Positions 26,707 to 35,643 of a stretch of DNA of 64,000 nucleotides are shown here, piece after piece. Positions within the stretch are counted from its first letter, which is position 1; every line of letters begins with the position of its first letter. The notes below the pieces were generated by a model. That model saw only the letters and a list, made by a program, of their open reading frames with translations. It searched no databases and was not told where the DNA came from. The stretch is from a virus. The position numbers and the translations under genes are program-made. The DNA lies in IMG/VR virus record IMGVR_UViG_3300049793_000099, positions 32,911-96,910 of that record; one strand, 5' to 3'.

Positions 26707-29700
26707 TTATTTACATCTTTTTTCGTATTCTTGAGGATACATTTGTTTAAACATTTCAAAATCTCTTAATTCTTTTTCAGAAGTTAAATTACCTTCTTGT
26801 TTCTTTTTAAACAAAACATCCATTCTTCTAAAGTCAGTTTGTCTTTGTTTAGGATTTCTTTTCTCATTAAAAACTCTATCTTGAGTTTCTTTTATCTCAA
26901 AATTTTCCACAGTTCCAGGTATTTCTGACAAAGATAAGAAATTTTCCTGAGAATTCCTAATATTATTTAATAAATTATTTATTTCTATATCTAATCTATT
27001 AAAATTACGTTCTTTTTTAAAAAGTTCATTTAATCTATTTAATATATTTTCAGATGCTTTTTTAGATATACTATAAAAATTTTTTATTAAATCCTGTTCT
27101 GATAATTTACCATCATTTATATCACTTCTTAAAATATAACGAGCTAATATCAAAACATTATTAGTAGTTAAATTATTTTTTAAATATTCAACTTCTATTT
27201 TTGACGCTTTAAATTTTTCTTGAACATCCTTAATAATTTCTTGATTATTTCCAAATAAACTATCGAATCCAGTATTATCAATTTTAACCTCAACACCTGA
27301 TTCCGAAACTTTAGGTTGATTAGTTACTGTAATACTTGTATTTAAATAAATATTAGTGTAACCTTGAAATGTTGGTTCATTAACTACTGCATTAGTAGAT
27401 AATATATTGTTATCAACTAAATATTTAAGATAATCTGCAGAATTAGATTTAAGATTAGTTTTAGTATTATCAATTTCAGATTTAGGATTAATCTTAATCT
27501 GATGTCTTTTTTGATTAATTAAGAAATCTATAATTTCATTTTGATCTTGTTCAATTGTATCTATTGTAGATTCTTTATCACCATAATATAGAATTCCATT
27601 AACAATTTGCATTTGAGATTTAATATTTGCTGATTGATATATTAATAAATCAATAATTTCTTGAAGTTTAATATCATTTTTATTACCCCCAATAATATTT
27701 AATTCAGCTTCAAAATTAGTTGTAATAGTTTCTTTTAAATCATTATTAACTTCAGAAATAGTTGTATCTAGTGATTTCTCATTAGTTATAATTTCTTTAT
27801 AAATTTCATAAAGTAAAACTGCTTCACTTTCACTAATTTTTTTAATATTAAGTTTTAAAGGAAAAAGTTTACCATTAGTTTGAGGAATAGTTAAATATAT
27901 CTCACCTGCTGCATTTGGCTTAATCTTATCGTTATTAAATTCAAATATTTTATCATTTAATATATTTTGTAATTTACCAAATGAATTTATAACATAAATA
28001 TTTTCTCTAATATAATTTAAATCTTTAATTCCATTTAATTGAAGAATATTATTATTAGCAAATCTATTGCTATCTACTTTTAACAATCCTTTATATTGAT
28101 CTTGTATTGTAGTTTTAATATCATTAATAGATATACCTTTAATTAAATTATTAACAATTTCAATTCTTAATAATTCTGTAGCAATATTTATATCATTTGT
28201 AATCCTTCTAGTTTCAATTGGAGCTTTAACCTCATTTGTAAATTGTACATTAATAGGTAAGAAATCTATTAATAATTTAGGATTAGAAAAATCTTTATTG
28301 TTAAACGCATTTAAAGCTACTATTACTTTAGGATTTTTACCAGGATTTTGATTAATTTCAAATCCAACTTCTTTACCAGATTTATTAACAGGTTCTCTTT
28401 CATATTCTAAATACAAAGGAAATTGTTCTGATATAAAATTTAAAGGTAAACCTGTATTTCTATCTGTACTAATAACTTTAACACCTAATCCATAATCTAC
28501 TTCGCTATTCTGAATACTTTTAAGCTCTTCTGAGGTGTTATTTTCATTCTCTTGAGGTATAAGTTCATCTGTAACAATTGATCCTTCTGTAGCTGTTAAA
28601 CCATCATACGTTGTTACATTATTAAAATCACTATCTTCTTGAGTAGCATTAACTCTTTCTTCATTATTAATAACTTCTTCTTTAGCGATGATTTCAACTT
28701 TTTTCTCATTAGCTTTTTGTTGAAGAACTTTATCTACATTAGTATTTGTTTTAGGTAAATTATCTAATTCATCAGTAGTTGTAGCATTATTAATTACTTG
28801 TGAAATTTCTTCTGCTTTAGCTACTATTTCTGGAGAAGTTGCTTCTTGAAGTTTCTTTTTAGCTACAACTTCATTATTAATCTTATTATTTAACCATTCA
28901 TTATCCCAAATAGTACTATTTGTAGCTTCTTCAAAATCTTTAAGTTGTTCTTCAACTTTAATAATTTGAGAATTAACTAGATTTAATCTAGGATTATTTG
29001 TTTTAGTTTTAATAGTTTTAAAAATATCTTCTGTTTTACCTTCAATATAATTAGGATTTATAATTTCAATAATTGATGAATTAGTTTCTAAATCAGCTCT
29101 TTGTTTCTGTAATTTTTGTAATTTATCCTTAGCATCAAATTCTTCAGCTCTGTCAGATATAAATGTAGAACCAACTCTATTCATAAAGTCAACAAGATGT
29201 TCTTCTGTAACTTCTGGATTATCAATTCTAATAATTGAAGCAGCCGTATCTTTATAAGAACTTAAATCCTTTTGAAGAGATGTTGCTTTTTTCATTATTT
29301 TATCAACTCTTTCAATATTTTCTTTATTGATTTTAACTTGTTCTTCTGAAATATCTTTTGAAGTTTCTGTTGGAAATGCTACTTTTAAATATTCATGTAA
29401 TCCATCTAATGTAACTTGATCTTCACCTATAAACTTTTGAATAAGATTGAACTCTGCTTGACCTTTTAAGTATTCAATAGTATTAGTATCACTTTCTTGA
29501 ATAGCTTTATCATAAATTTGAGAATGTTGTTCAGTTAAATCTAAAGCATTTTTAACTTTAACAACAGCTTCAGGAATAAATACTTTTTTACCATTAACTA
29601 ATTTATCTCTAGTTGAAACTTCACCAGTTTCAGGATTAGTATATTCCTCTTGTTTGTAAAGATTTGTTTTAACTACATCTTGATAAGCAGTAGATTCACC

Positions 29701-31095
29701 ATTAATTTTATCACGAAGTCTTTCAGTTTGCTTTCTATCTGCAATATCTTGACCATGTCCTGTAATTACTGATATAGGAGAACCCATCATCCCACCTAAA
29801 AAACCAGCAATTTGACCTTCTGTAGTACCTAAAGTTTTAATAAAATCTGAACCAAATGTAAGTGGATTGTAATCATTTAAACGACTATTACCTAATTTAC
29901 CTTTTATTGCAGAATCAACATTTCTATTTTCTGTAACTGTTTGAGCTATTTCTTCAGAACCTTCTGATAAAAATGTTTCTCCAATTCTTTCACCAGCTTT
30001 CTTTAAACTTTCTTTAAATCCTGTTTTTTCAATACTTCCAATTTTATCTAATAATACTTTAGATGGAGTTTTACCAAATAACATTTTAGATTGAATATAA
30101 TTAGGAACAGCTAAGATAGCAATATTTTTAATAAATGTGTTTTGCATCGCTAAAGCTTTTTGTTCTTTAAAAGCTTCTTCTACAGTCTTATTACTTATAT
30201 CGTTAGATAGTTTATTATATTCATCAATATTTATTTCACCATTTCTTCTACGAATATCTAATTCTTGCAATGCTTTCGATTGTTGAGCTGGATAATTTTG
30301 TATAAACTCACCTTTTCTAGAGTCTAAATCATCAGAAACACCTTTAGCTTCAGAACCTGCTTCCGCAATAGTATTAAATGCAGGAATCATATATTGATCT
30401 ATTTTATCTATAGTAATACCCGCTTCCATTAAAGCTTTTCTACCAGCTTCCATCCCTTCACCATATTTAGCTAATTTAGCAGCTTTGATAGATGCTCCAA
30501 ATAATGAATTAGCACCCCCCGCCAATTTAAATATTGCACCTGGAGCTAACATTCCTAACATGAATCCTGCACCATCAGCACCATCTTCTGCCCAAAATGC
30601 AGAGGATGATACTTTATCAAAAAAATCACCATTTTTAACTGATTCTTTAGTGTAAACAGGCAATGCTTCTTTAACTTTTTCATCTAATCCATCAAAATAT
30701 TTAACCCATTGATTGTTAAATGCTGTTTCAAAACCTTCATTTTTATCAGCAAATGGTGATATTGCAATACCTCCAATTACACCAGGAAGTTTAGCTACTT
30801 CTACTGCAGCTTTAGCTCCTGCTCTAGCTAAACCAATTCCTAAATGATCTAACCCAGATTGTTGTTCTGCACGATGTTCATTTATAGAACCTTGTATATT
30901 ATCAGGATTTATATCAGCACCCCAGTTTAAATTTTCATCATAAACAGAGTTTCCATAATCAGTATTGATAGCCAATACACCAGATGTATTTCTTCCAAAC
31001 ATTGTAGATGTTGGGCTTGGTTTACTTTGGGTAGTGTTATTTTTTTTATCTCGATCTTTAAAATAATCATCGTATGTTTTTCTTCCGTTTATCAT
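26707..31095 (-). CDS. large virion cargo protein, 1462 aa
   Basis: The N-terminal 450 residues contain Gly/Ala-rich apolar stretches (about 84-114, including AKLPGVIGGIAISPF, and 177-194, MLAPGAIFKLAGG, plus IAGFLGGMMGSP near 430), separated by charged helices. Such segments are typical of injected internal virion proteins that cross or line a membrane channel. The remaining 1000 residues are Asn/Lys/Glu-rich and probably helical and beta segments without recognised motifs. Between the RNA polymerase gene and the next cargo gene with gaps of 1-2 bases, it is surely part of the same ejected set. No enzyme motif is visible. Confidence 0.65.
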   Translation of the reverse strand: MINGRKTYDDYFKDRDKKNNTTQSKPSPTSTMFGRNTSGVLAINTDYGNSVYDENLNWGADINPDNIQGSINEHRAEQQSGLDHLGIGLARAGAKAAVEVAKLPGVIGGIAISPFADKNEGFETAFNNQWVKYFDGLDEKVKEALPVYTKESVKNGDFFDKVSSSAFWAEDGADGAGFMLGMLAPGAIFKLAGGANSLFGASIKAAKLAKYGEGMEAGRKALMEAGITIDKIDQYMIPAFNTIAEAGSEAKGVSDDLDSRKGEFIQNYPAQQSKALQELDIRRRNGEINIDEYNKLSNDISNKTVEEAFKEQKALAMQNTFIKNIAILAVPNYIQSKMLFGKTPSKVLLDKIGSIEKTGFKESLKKAGERIGETFLSEGSEEIAQTVTENRNVDSAIKGKLGNSRLNDYNPLTFGSDFIKTLGTTEGQIAGFLGGMMGSPISVITGHGQDIADRKQTERLRDKINGESTAYQDVVKTNLYKQEEYTNPETGEVSTRDKLVNGKKVFIPEAVVKVKNALDLTEQHSQIYDKAIQESDTNTIEYLKGQAEFNLIQKFIGEDQVTLDGLHEYLKVAFPTETSKDISEEQVKINKENIERVDKIMKKATSLQKDLSSYKDTAASIIRIDNPEVTEEHLVDFMNRVGSTFISDRAEEFDAKDKLQKLQKQRADLETNSSIIEIINPNYIEGKTEDIFKTIKTKTNNPRLNLVNSQIIKVEEQLKDFEEATNSTIWDNEWLNNKINNEVVAKKKLQEATSPEIVAKAEEISQVINNATTTDELDNLPKTNTNVDKVLQQKANEKKVEIIAKEEVINNEERVNATQEDSDFNNVTTYDGLTATEGSIVTDELIPQENENNTSEELKSIQNSEVDYGLGVKVISTDRNTGLPLNFISEQFPLYLEYEREPVNKSGKEVGFEINQNPGKNPKVIVALNAFNNKDFSNPKLLIDFLPINVQFTNEVKAPIETRRITNDINIATELLRIEIVNNLIKGISINDIKTTIQDQYKGLLKVDSNRFANNNILQLNGIKDLNYIRENIYVINSFGKLQNILNDKIFEFNNDKIKPNAAGEIYLTIPQTNGKLFPLKLNIKKISESEAVLLYEIYKEIITNEKSLDTTISEVNNDLKETITTNFEAELNIIGGNKNDIKLQEIIDLLIYQSANIKSQMQIVNGILYYGDKESTIDTIEQDQNEIIDFLINQKRHQIKINPKSEIDNTKTNLKSNSADYLKYLVDNNILSTNAVVNEPTFQGYTNIYLNTSITVTNQPKVSESGVEVKIDNTGFDSLFGNNQEIIKDVQEKFKASKIEVEYLKNNLTTNNVLILARYILRSDINDGKLSEQDLIKNFYSISKKASENILNRLNELFKKERNFNRLDIEINNLLNNIRNSQENFLSLSEIPGTVENFEIKETQDRVFNEKRNPKQRQTDFRRMDVLFKKKQEGNLTSEKELRDFEMFKQMYPQEYEKRCK

Positions 31096-31096
31096 T

Positions 31097-32905
31097 TTAA
31101 TGTTCCATTATTAATTGCATTTGTTGAATAAATTGTTCATTATTCATTTTTGGAGATTCTTGATAACCATCCATTTGTATTTGAAATGTATTATCATCAT
31201 TAACTTTAACTTTAGCTTTAGATAACTCTTTACTTCCTGAATATTTACCAGTAGGATTAACCCATTCTCCTAAATTATTAAGTCCTGATTTATAAGTTTG
31301 ATTAATCTCTTGCATTTTTCTAAATGTAGGATCTTTCATTTCATTAGGAGTTCTACTAATAACTACATTAGCTTTAACATTTCCATCTTTATCTAAAATT
31401 TGAGCACGATGTGCCATTGTAGATTGTTCAAATTTATTTTCAAAACCATAATTACTATAATTTATAGGAGATTCTACACCTAAATAATCAACTTTATCTC
31501 CTGTTTCAAATTTAACTTTTTTACCAGTTTCTACATCAATCATAGTTCTAAGTGGAGAACCATCTTCAGTTTGTCTTAAATCTTGAGTTAACGTTCTATT
31601 TCTTGAAGTTTGATCTTTAGATGCTAAATTACCTGAAAATAATTTATTATCAATAGCTACATCTGCTCTAATAATATCTGATGCAACTGTTGGAAATTTC
31701 ATATGGTTTTTCATATAAAATCCAATTTTTTCAGCATTATCTGTACTATTTAAATCTGCATTTTCAGAAAGTTTTCCTGATTTTATTAATCTTTTTGCGG
31801 CAGTTTCATAAAATTTTTGTTGCATTGGAGATAAAACATCTTTATAAGTTTGTACACCTGATTTTTGAGGTGTATAACCACCACTTGTACCCATTGTAAC
31901 TGCAGAACCAACACCACCAGTATTTCCTAATGTGCTACCAATTTTAGTAAAATTAATTTCTCCAGTATCTTTATCTAAATTTTTAATAGTACTTGGATCT
32001 TGTATCGCATCATTAAATATCGAACCTTTAATGTTTCCATCTTTAGTTGGTTTAGGTGCTGCAATGTATTGAGCATTTTCACCTCTATTATCAATAACTT
32101 TATTAGATAACATACTATTAATTCCTGAAGTAAGTTGGTTATATATATTTTGTGTATTATCACCTTCGAACTTAATAGAATCTTGCCATTCTTTACTAGC
32201 TAATCTTTGATTAACAAGATTTTGTGCAGATTGTAAATTAGGTTTATTTGAAGTTTCAATTCTTCTACCACTTCTATCTACCATAACCATTCCTCCATCA
32301 GGACTTGGTTGAAAACTATATCCAGAAGCTTTCATTTCACCCACAACTTGTTCGCCTAATAAACTATGAACATCTTTAAGTACATCCATTACTTCAACTT
32401 TTTTAGGTGCTCCTAATTGACCTATGTTGGATATATTATTACCTTCAAAACCTGTATATTGTTTAGAAAAATTATTCCAATTAGCTAAAGCCCTTTCTCT
32501 AGACCATCCTTTATTTTTTTGAGCATCATCTAAATAATCATTAAAATTTTTAGAATAAACTTGTTTTGCTGCATTTATTTGACCTAATCTACCTGTTGGT
32601 GATATAAGATTTTGATATTCTCTATTAAGTGCTAAAAAGTCTCCTTGTGTATTTGGATTAACGCCCTCTCTACTTAATAATTCAGCTTGTGATGCTAATT
32701 TATTTTCTATTCCAGATTTAACATTTAAAGCTTCATTCATATGTACATCTAAGGGATCAACTTTAGCTAATCCTTGTCTTAACATTTCTTGTTGAGCTAT
32801 TAATTGGTCGTGTTTTTGTCGTTGCATCAAAGGTATCATCATAGTCTCTTGAAGACTTAATGGATTGAAATTTGAAACACTACCGTTGTCGTAACGATTT
32901 GCCAT
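31097..32905 (-). CDS. virion cargo/internal protein, 602 aa
   Basis: A Gln/Asn-rich protein with a helical first 150 residues, including LQETMMIPLMQRQKHDQLIAQ in pieces, that look like a coiled-coil or capsid-binding region. A Gly-rich middle (about residues 320-350, GGVGSAVTMGTSGGY) follows, then a beta-rich end. I recognise it only as the type of conserved gene lying between cargo genes in crAss-like phages. Its start shares one base with the stop of the 863-residue gene, and its stop is a base from the next gene. Confidence 0.6.
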   Translation of the reverse strand: MANRYDNGSVSNFNPLSLQETMMIPLMQRQKHDQLIAQQEMLRQGLAKVDPLDVHMNEALNVKSGIENKLASQAELLSREGVNPNTQGDFLALNREYQNLISPTGRLGQINAAKQVYSKNFNDYLDDAQKNKGWSRERALANWNNFSKQYTGFEGNNISNIGQLGAPKKVEVMDVLKDVHSLLGEQVVGEMKASGYSFQPSPDGGMVMVDRSGRRIETSNKPNLQSAQNLVNQRLASKEWQDSIKFEGDNTQNIYNQLTSGINSMLSNKVIDNRGENAQYIAAPKPTKDGNIKGSIFNDAIQDPSTIKNLDKDTGEINFTKIGSTLGNTGGVGSAVTMGTSGGYTPQKSGVQTYKDVLSPMQQKFYETAAKRLIKSGKLSENADLNSTDNAEKIGFYMKNHMKFPTVASDIIRADVAIDNKLFSGNLASKDQTSRNRTLTQDLRQTEDGSPLRTMIDVETGKKVKFETGDKVDYLGVESPINYSNYGFENKFEQSTMAHRAQILDKDGNVKANVVISRTPNEMKDPTFRKMQEINQTYKSGLNNLGEWVNPTGKYSGSKELSKAKVKVNDDNTFQIQMDGYQESPKMNNEQFIQQMQLIMEH

Positions 32906-35496
32906 TATTTTCCTTTATTTTTTAATAAGTAACCACCTAAAGCTTTTTTAGATGTACTATCTGTTAATACTCCTGCTTTTTCAGCAGCAGCTTTAATTTC
33001 TGCTGGTGTAGCATTGGGATTAGTTTTTTGATATTCTCCAAGCCAACTATAACCTGTTGTAGTTTTAGCTATTTTTTTATAAATTTCTTCTTTACCAACT
33101 TCACCGATATCATTACCAATTGCAGATATATATTTAGATTTTTCATTACGATAAGCTGCTGAATTTCTATCATTAATATCTAATTCCGAATTAGATTGTT
33201 GTAGATTAGTTTGATCAACACCTAAATTAAATTGTTGAGCAACAGCCTCTTGTTGTCTGTTTTGAGCTTCGGCATTCATATAAGCATTCGATAAAGCTTT
33301 AGTTTTATTTAATTGAGAACCTAATATTGCATTTCTAACAACCCCTTGTGATGCACCTGATTGTTGAATTGCAGAATTAGTATTATTTAACTCTTGATTA
33401 ACAATATTTTGTTGCTGAGCCATATCTACATAACTAGGTTTGTATCTATTATCAAGTCTACTAAGTCTAATTCCATTTGGTTTTTTAAGTTTAGCTAATT
33501 GATAAGCATTTGCTGCAATTGGTGCATATCTTGCTATATTGCCAGCATTATTATTTATATAATTCCCAACTTTACTTGCATTGTATTCTAACATATCTAA
33601 ATTAGAAGGTCCTGGCGTAGTAATTCTATTTGCATTTGAAATATCAACAATTGGTTGTGTTCCAATTGTATAAGGTGTTGTTGCTGAAGCAGGTTTTAAG
33701 AAATTTTGTAAACCATTTGGATCTTGATTTCTTGCATTTAATTTTAAATTTTCATAATAATCTCCTCCATCAGCCATTTGTTTAAGTTTACCACCATATG
33801 CAGCATAGTTGATATTATCTTTTGAATTATTAGAAGCTATAGTATTAATTGCTTTTGTAATTTTATCATTATCATATGTTTGATAGAAATTCTCTGATTC
33901 TAAACCTTTATCTTTAATCCTTTGTTCTAAATCTTTTTGATTTATTGTTTCTCCAGGTTTCATACCCAACTTAATTCTAAGTTGATGAAAATTTCCATAA
34001 GATTCTTCAGGAGTGTTCATATATCTTTTAACTACATTAGGTGCATTCTTAGTTTTTTGTTCAAAAGGGGAACCTAATACTCGTTTAAGAGCAGATCCTA
34101 ATATTACATCTTGACCTCCAGCATGTACACGTTCGTGTTGTATTACCCCACCATCAACACCTTTTTGATATACAATTTGTTCTTGTGGAGCAGAAGTTTC
34201 GTATCCTTGAAATTCAGCTTGACTATCTTGTCCAAATAATGGATTAGCAGCACTAGTTTGTTTTATAGGAACATTAGCTCCATAATTTGTAAGATCTAAT
34301 AATCTTTTTTTATTATATCCTGTATTCTTTTCAAATTTTTTAAGTGTTGCAGGATCTTTATACCAATTTACATAATTTTTAGTAGCTTGTGCTACTGCTG
34401 GATCATCTATTTTAGGAATTGTTATATTATCACTTGTAGGTATACTTCTTGAAAGTTTTTGATTAAACTCTTTAATTGGAGATAAAATTAACGTATCACC
34501 ATTTCTTCTAATATCTTTTTTAGGTGGATCTATTTCACCACCTAAAGCATATTGATCTGAAAATTGATTGTTATATGTTTGTGCATTTTTAGCTAAATAT
34601 CTATTTTCAGCTCTTTCTCTAGATTTACCTGCGATAACACCACTAATAAATGGCGCTGCTAACGATAGTCCTTTTTCAAATTGTGTAGAATCTTTACTTT
34701 GTAGCACCTCTCTTTGTCCTGCAGAAGGATCAAAAAGTCCTGTAGATACATCCCTACCTTTTTCTCCTCCAACAGCCTCTCCAGCAGCTAATAATCCTTT
34801 TTTCGCTCCAAATATTAATCCTGCAATAGGAAACACACTTGCTACAGCTTTAGTTGCACTATCATACGCTTGATCTTGACCTTTAAGTTTAGGATTAAAT
34901 GTATATTTTTTATCTAATGCAGATGATGGTAAACTTGCTAAACTATCCCCTACTGCAGTTCCTATTGCACCTGCAGTAGACGAAACTCCTGTACCAGAAG
35001 AAGTATTGTCGGTTGTTCCTAATTTTGTAGATTCTAGTGCATTATCACTTGTATTGATTGTTAATCCACCACCAAACATCTGTTTTCTATATCCACCAAA
35101 TGCCATTTGACTCATTCCGTCAGGAGTTTCGGAATAATTTTGTTGTTCCATTTCAGGTTCTTGAGGTTTCATAAATTCCTGAGCTTCTGCTATTTTAGAT
35201 AACATTGAATCTTTAGTAGATTGTGAAATTTTATCATTTCTACCTTTAAATTTATTATCTATAAACTTAGTAGCATCTGCTACAGATTTACCAATTAAAG
35301 ATTTAGGTAGATTATATTGGGATACACTATTTTCATCTAAAAATATTCTATTGCTATATACGAAATTATTTTGCTTTGTCTCATTTTCTTCTACACTATT
35401 ATTATTACCGATAGGAATTCCTCCCAAAGGATTTTGAGAATGTAAACCACCTGTATCAAATCGAGTAAGGTCTCCACCTTGTGCATATCTGCTCAT
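32905..35496 (-). CDS. virion cargo protein with HExxH motif and repeated A-x-G-G tags
   Basis: This 863-residue protein opens the cargo operon. A zinc-peptidase-like motif QHERVH places HExxH at 454-458, followed about 45 residues later by NTPEESYG as a possible third ligand. Short Gly-Gly tags recur: YAQGGDL (4-10), MAFGGY (131-136), YALGGEI (316-322), YAAYGG (564-569), MADGGDY shortly after, and KALGGYL at the C-terminus. They may be cleavage or packing signals. Residues 155-275 are Gly/Ala/Ser-rich with a hydrophobic segment, and the C-terminal third is Gln/Asn-rich and helical. A promoter-like element lies just upstream. Peptidase activity is a guess from five residues; virion role comes from position. 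Confidence 0.6.
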   Translation of the reverse strand: MSRYAQGGDLTRFDTGGLHSQNPLGGIPIGNNNSVEENETKQNNFVYSNRIFLDENSVSQYNLPKSLIGKSVADATKFIDNKFKGRNDKISQSTKDSMLSKIAEAQEFMKPQEPEMEQQNYSETPDGMSQMAFGGYRKQMFGGGLTINTSDNALESTKLGTTDNTSSGTGVSSTAGAIGTAVGDSLASLPSSALDKKYTFNPKLKGQDQAYDSATKAVASVFPIAGLIFGAKKGLLAAGEAVGGEKGRDVSTGLFDPSAGQREVLQSKDSTQFEKGLSLAAPFISGVIAGKSRERAENRYLAKNAQTYNNQFSDQYALGGEIDPPKKDIRRNGDTLILSPIKEFNQKLSRSIPTSDNITIPKIDDPAVAQATKNYVNWYKDPATLKKFEKNTGYNKKRLLDLTNYGANVPIKQTSAANPLFGQDSQAEFQGYETSAPQEQIVYQKGVDGGVIQHERVHAGGQDVILGSALKRVLGSPFEQKTKNAPNVVKRYMNTPEESYGNFHQLRIKLGMKPGETINQKDLEQRIKDKGLESENFYQTYDNDKITKAINTIASNNSKDNINYAAYGGKLKQMADGGDYYENLKLNARNQDPNGLQNFLKPASATTPYTIGTQPIVDISNANRITTPGPSNLDMLEYNASKVGNYINNNAGNIARYAPIAANAYQLAKLKKPNGIRLSRLDNRYKPSYVDMAQQQNIVNQELNNTNSAIQQSGASQGVVRNAILGSQLNKTKALSNAYMNAEAQNRQQEAVAQQFNLGVDQTNLQQSNSELDINDRNSAAYRNEKSKYISAIGNDIGEVGKEEIYKKIAKTTTGYSWLGEYQKTNPNATPAEIKAAAEKAGVLTDSTSKKALGGYLLKNKGK

Positions 35497-35517
35497 ATTA
35501 TATGTTTTTTATATATT

Positions 35518-35539
35518 ATCTTTGTAGGTTTACAAAGAT
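35518..35539. promoter_or_regulatory. perfect palindrome over the cargo-operon promoter
   Basis: ATCTTTGTA-GGTT-TACAAAGAT is a 9-base-pair perfect inverted repeat with a 4-base centre. Each arm contains TATCTTTG when the flanking base is counted, so a -7 box faces outwards on each strand. It lies around the expected transcription start of the cargo operon, a good place for an operator. Confidence 0.55.
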
Positions 35540-35564
35540 AGACTATTTTTAAATTTATTCCAAA
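35533..35564 (-). promoter_or_regulatory. Bacteroidetes-type promoter of the giant cargo operon
   Basis: On the minus strand TTTG (35564-35561) is followed after exactly 20 bases by TATCTTTG (35540-35533). This fits the Bacteroidetes primary sigma consensus TTTG, 19-21 bases, TAnnTTTG. The start codon at 35496 lies about 37 bases downstream, leaving a short leader. The terminator of the upstream tail gene lies just before it. Confidence 0.7.
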
Positions 35565-35588
35565 TAATTTATTGTATATTTTATAATC

Positions 35589-35634
35589 AAAAAAAGGTAT
35601 AGATTCTATTAATTAAAATATTATCTACACCTTT
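35589..35634 (-). terminator. terminator after the large tail protein gene
   Basis: AAAGGTATAGAT (35593-35604) pairs with ATCTACACCTTT (35623-35634). The single A/C mismatch on the plus strand becomes a G-U pair in the minus-strand RNA, and seven A (35589-35595) give the U-run. It ends the transcript of the gene finishing at 35644. Confidence 0.75.
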
Positions 35635-35643
35635 ATTGTTGTT

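Noticed and set aside
34568-34873. 101-codon plus-strand frame inside the 863-residue cargo gene
   Set aside because: Mirrors a Gly/Ala/Ser-rich coding stretch on the other strand; Ala/Pro/Leu composition is the expected antisense artefact.
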